Below, in pieces: positions 9,168-10,400 of a stretch of DNA of 10,400 nt; position 1 is the stretch's first letter, and each line of letters begins with the position of its first letter. The notes under the pieces are model-generated. The model did no database searches and was not told the DNA's origin. It saw only the letters and a list, made by a program, of their open reading frames with translations. This DNA is from Propionibacteriaceae bacterium (lineage in GTDB: Bacteria > Actinomycetota > Actinomycetes > Propionibacteriales > Propionibacteriaceae): assembly GCA_024636075.1 (NCBI GenBank), contig JAGXHS010000169.1, positions 1 through 10,400 of the forward strand. The letters run 5' to 3'. The position numbers were made by a program, and so were the translations under genes.

Positions 9168-9995
9168 ATGCGCTGCGCGCTGATCGGCGATCCGGCCGGG
9201 CACTCCCTGTCGCCGGCCCTGCACCGCGCGGCGTACCTGGAACTGGGACTGGAATGGAGCTACGACGCCATCACCGTGGCCTCGAGTGACCTGGACGCGT
9301 TCGTCGCAGGTCTGGTCGACACGGCAGTCGGGGAGCAGCAATGGCGTGGCCTGTCGGTGACGATGCCACACAAGGAAGCGATCCTGGCCCATGGCCGGGT
9401 GAGCGACCTGGCGCGGCTGGTGGGTGCCGCCAACACCCTGATCGTGACTCCCGGTGAGCGGCACGCCCTGTACAACACCGATGTCAGTGGGGTGCAGGAG
9501 GCCTGTCGGCGTCGTGACGTGCCACACGCCAGGTCCGCCACCGTGATCGGCAACGGAGCCACGGCACGATCCGCCGTCGTCGCCCTCGCCGGGCTCGGCC
9601 TGCAGCGCCTGACAGTGCTGGCCCGGAGCCCTGAGCGCGCCGCGCACCTTTCGCAGCTCGCTGAGACCCTGCACGTCAGCTGTCAGGTGCGTCAGCTGGC
9701 GGGGGCCACCGCAACCGGGGACCTGCTGGTCAGCACAGTGCCATCGAAGGGCGTCGACGAGGACTGTGAACGCCTCGTCGGTGAGGTGCCGGTCATCTTC
9801 GATGCGATCTACGATCCGTGGCCCACCCCGCTGGCCAGGGTCGGTCTTGCTGACGGCCGCACGGTGATTTCCGGGCTGGACCTGTTGTGCGGTCAGGCAA
9901 TACAACAGATCAACCTGATGACGGGGGACTCGGTCGGATTCGAGGGGCTGCTGTCTGCCGGTCAGGCCGAACTGAGGGCCCGCGGGAAACTCTGA
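9168..9995 (+). CDS. aroE: Shikimate dehydrogenase (NADP+)
   Basis: AroE reduces 3-dehydroshikimate to shikimate in the pathway to chorismate and aromatic amino acids. The 275-residue product has normal length. The substrate domain shows GDPAGHSLSPALH at 7-19 with the shikimate-binding SLSP (13-16), VTMPHKE with the catalytic Lys69, GAANTL (86-91) and NTD with the catalytic-pair Asp105. The nucleotide domain has the loop IGNGATARSAVVAL (127-140), where the usual GxGGxxRA is GNGATARS, and ARSPERA (152-158), the stretch that usually recognises the NADPH phosphate. The C-terminal motifs are VSTVPSKG (188-195, in place of NSTPxG), FDAIYDPWPTPL (211-222) and GLDLLCGQAIQQ (236-247) with the conserved substrate-binding Gln243. 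ATG 9168 is chosen from the ribosome site and because family similarity begins at once. It lies 13 bases after mltG and 13 before aroC. A quinate/shikimate dehydrogenase paralogue is less likely given the aroC neighbour. Confidence 0.93.
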   Translation: MRCALIGDPAGHSLSPALHRAAYLELGLEWSYDAITVASSDLDAFVAGLVDTAVGEQQWRGLSVTMPHKEAILAHGRVSDLARLVGAANTLIVTPGERHALYNTDVSGVQEACRRRDVPHARSATVIGNGATARSAVVALAGLGLQRLTVLARSPERAAHLSQLAETLHVSCQVRQLAGATATGDLLVSTVPSKGVDEDCERLVGEVPVIFDAIYDPWPTPLARVGLADGRTVISGLDLLCGQAIQQINLMTGDSVGFEGLLSAGQAELRARGKL

Positions 9996-10008
9996 GAGAC
10001 TGGACAAC

Positions 10009-10400
10009 ATGTTGCGTTACCTGACCGCGGGAGAATCCCATGGACAAGCCCTGATCGCGACCATGGAGGGTGTCCCGGCCCATGTGCGGGTGACATCCGA
10101 TGATCTGCGCGAGGCACTGGCCCGTCGCCGGTTGGGAGCTGGTCGGGGTGCACGGATGCAGTTCGAAGCCGATGAAGTGCGGATGCTGGCCGGCTTCCGG
10201 CACGGTGAGACGCTCGGATCCCCGATCGCCGTCGAGGTGGGCAACACCGAATGGCCCAAGTGGACCGAGGTGATGTCCGCCGATCCGGTGGATCCAGACG
10301 TTCTGGCGGGAATGGCGCGAAACGCCCCCCTCACCCGACCGCGGCCGGGGCACGCCGACTTGGTGGGTATGCAGAAGTATGACTTCGACGAGGCCAGGCC
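10009..10400 (+). CDS. aroC: Chorismate synthase, 5' part
   Basis: AroC converts 5-enolpyruvylshikimate 3-phosphate to chorismate with reduced FMN, the last step of the shikimate pathway. The reading frame begins at ATG 10009 and is open to the window end, so about 130 of roughly 390-400 residues are present. The first signature is at the N-terminus: MLRYLTAGESHGQAL, with the conserved His11. ARRRLGAGRGARMQFEADEV (38-57) is the FMN and substrate-binding Arg-rich stretch (RRxGxGRGxRM). FRHGETLGSPIAVEVGNTEW (63-82) and PLTRPRPGHADLVGMQKY (107-124), with the second conserved His115, are also canonical. GAGAG lies 10 bases before the ATG, a moderate ribosome site. It starts 13 bases after aroE and is almost surely cotranscribed with it. 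In related genomes aroK and aroB usually follow, outside this window. Confidence 0.97.
   Translation, partial: MLRYLTAGESHGQALIATMEGVPAHVRVTSDDLREALARRRLGAGRGARMQFEADEVRMLAGFRHGETLGSPIAVEVGNTEWPKWTEVMSADPVDPDVLAGMARNAPLTRPRPGHADLVGMQKYDFDEAR

Overview
The window is ordinary, densely coded chromosome from a high-GC Gram-positive bacterium. The order DUF948 gene - alaS - ruvX - mltG - aroE - aroC next to rarA is a conserved arrangement in Actinomycetota, and codon third positions are strongly G/C. The protein sequences look like those of a propionibacterial or related actinomycete; that finer placement is inference and was not tested by any search.

Layout. Bases 1-852 hold the 3' two thirds of rarA, a AAA+ ATPase of stalled-fork repair (+ strand, its ATPase core lies outside the window). 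A block of three reverse-strand genes follows: a flotillin (886-2406), its short NfeD-type membrane partner just upstream (2443-2967), and after a 202-base gap a YihY/BrkB-family six-span membrane protein (3170-4366). A short divergent intergenic region (4367-4486) separates this block from a forward-strand cluster that runs to the end of the window: a small DUF948 membrane/coiled-coil protein, alanyl-tRNA synthetase, RuvX (YqgF), the lytic transglycosylase MltG, shikimate dehydrogenase AroE and the start of chorismate synthase AroC. From alaS to aroC the genes overlap or lie 13 bases apart, so they look like one transcription unit.

How the genes work together. NfeD plus flotillin is a known pair that forms membrane microdomain scaffolds. 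The forward cluster mixes translation (AlaS), RNA or DNA processing (RuvX), peptidoglycan chain termination (MltG) and the last part of the shikimate pathway (AroE, AroC). This is linkage by conserved housekeeping order, not one pathway.

I found no mobile element, CRISPR array, tRNA, rRNA or recognisable novel system. The points worth a second look are local: the reverse-strand flotillin block inside a conserved neighbourhood, paired inverted repeats in the divergent promoter region, a small hairpin over the ribosome binding site of the YihY-family gene, a TTG start for ruvX inside alaS, and a possible 41-codon ORF between the YihY and NfeD genes.
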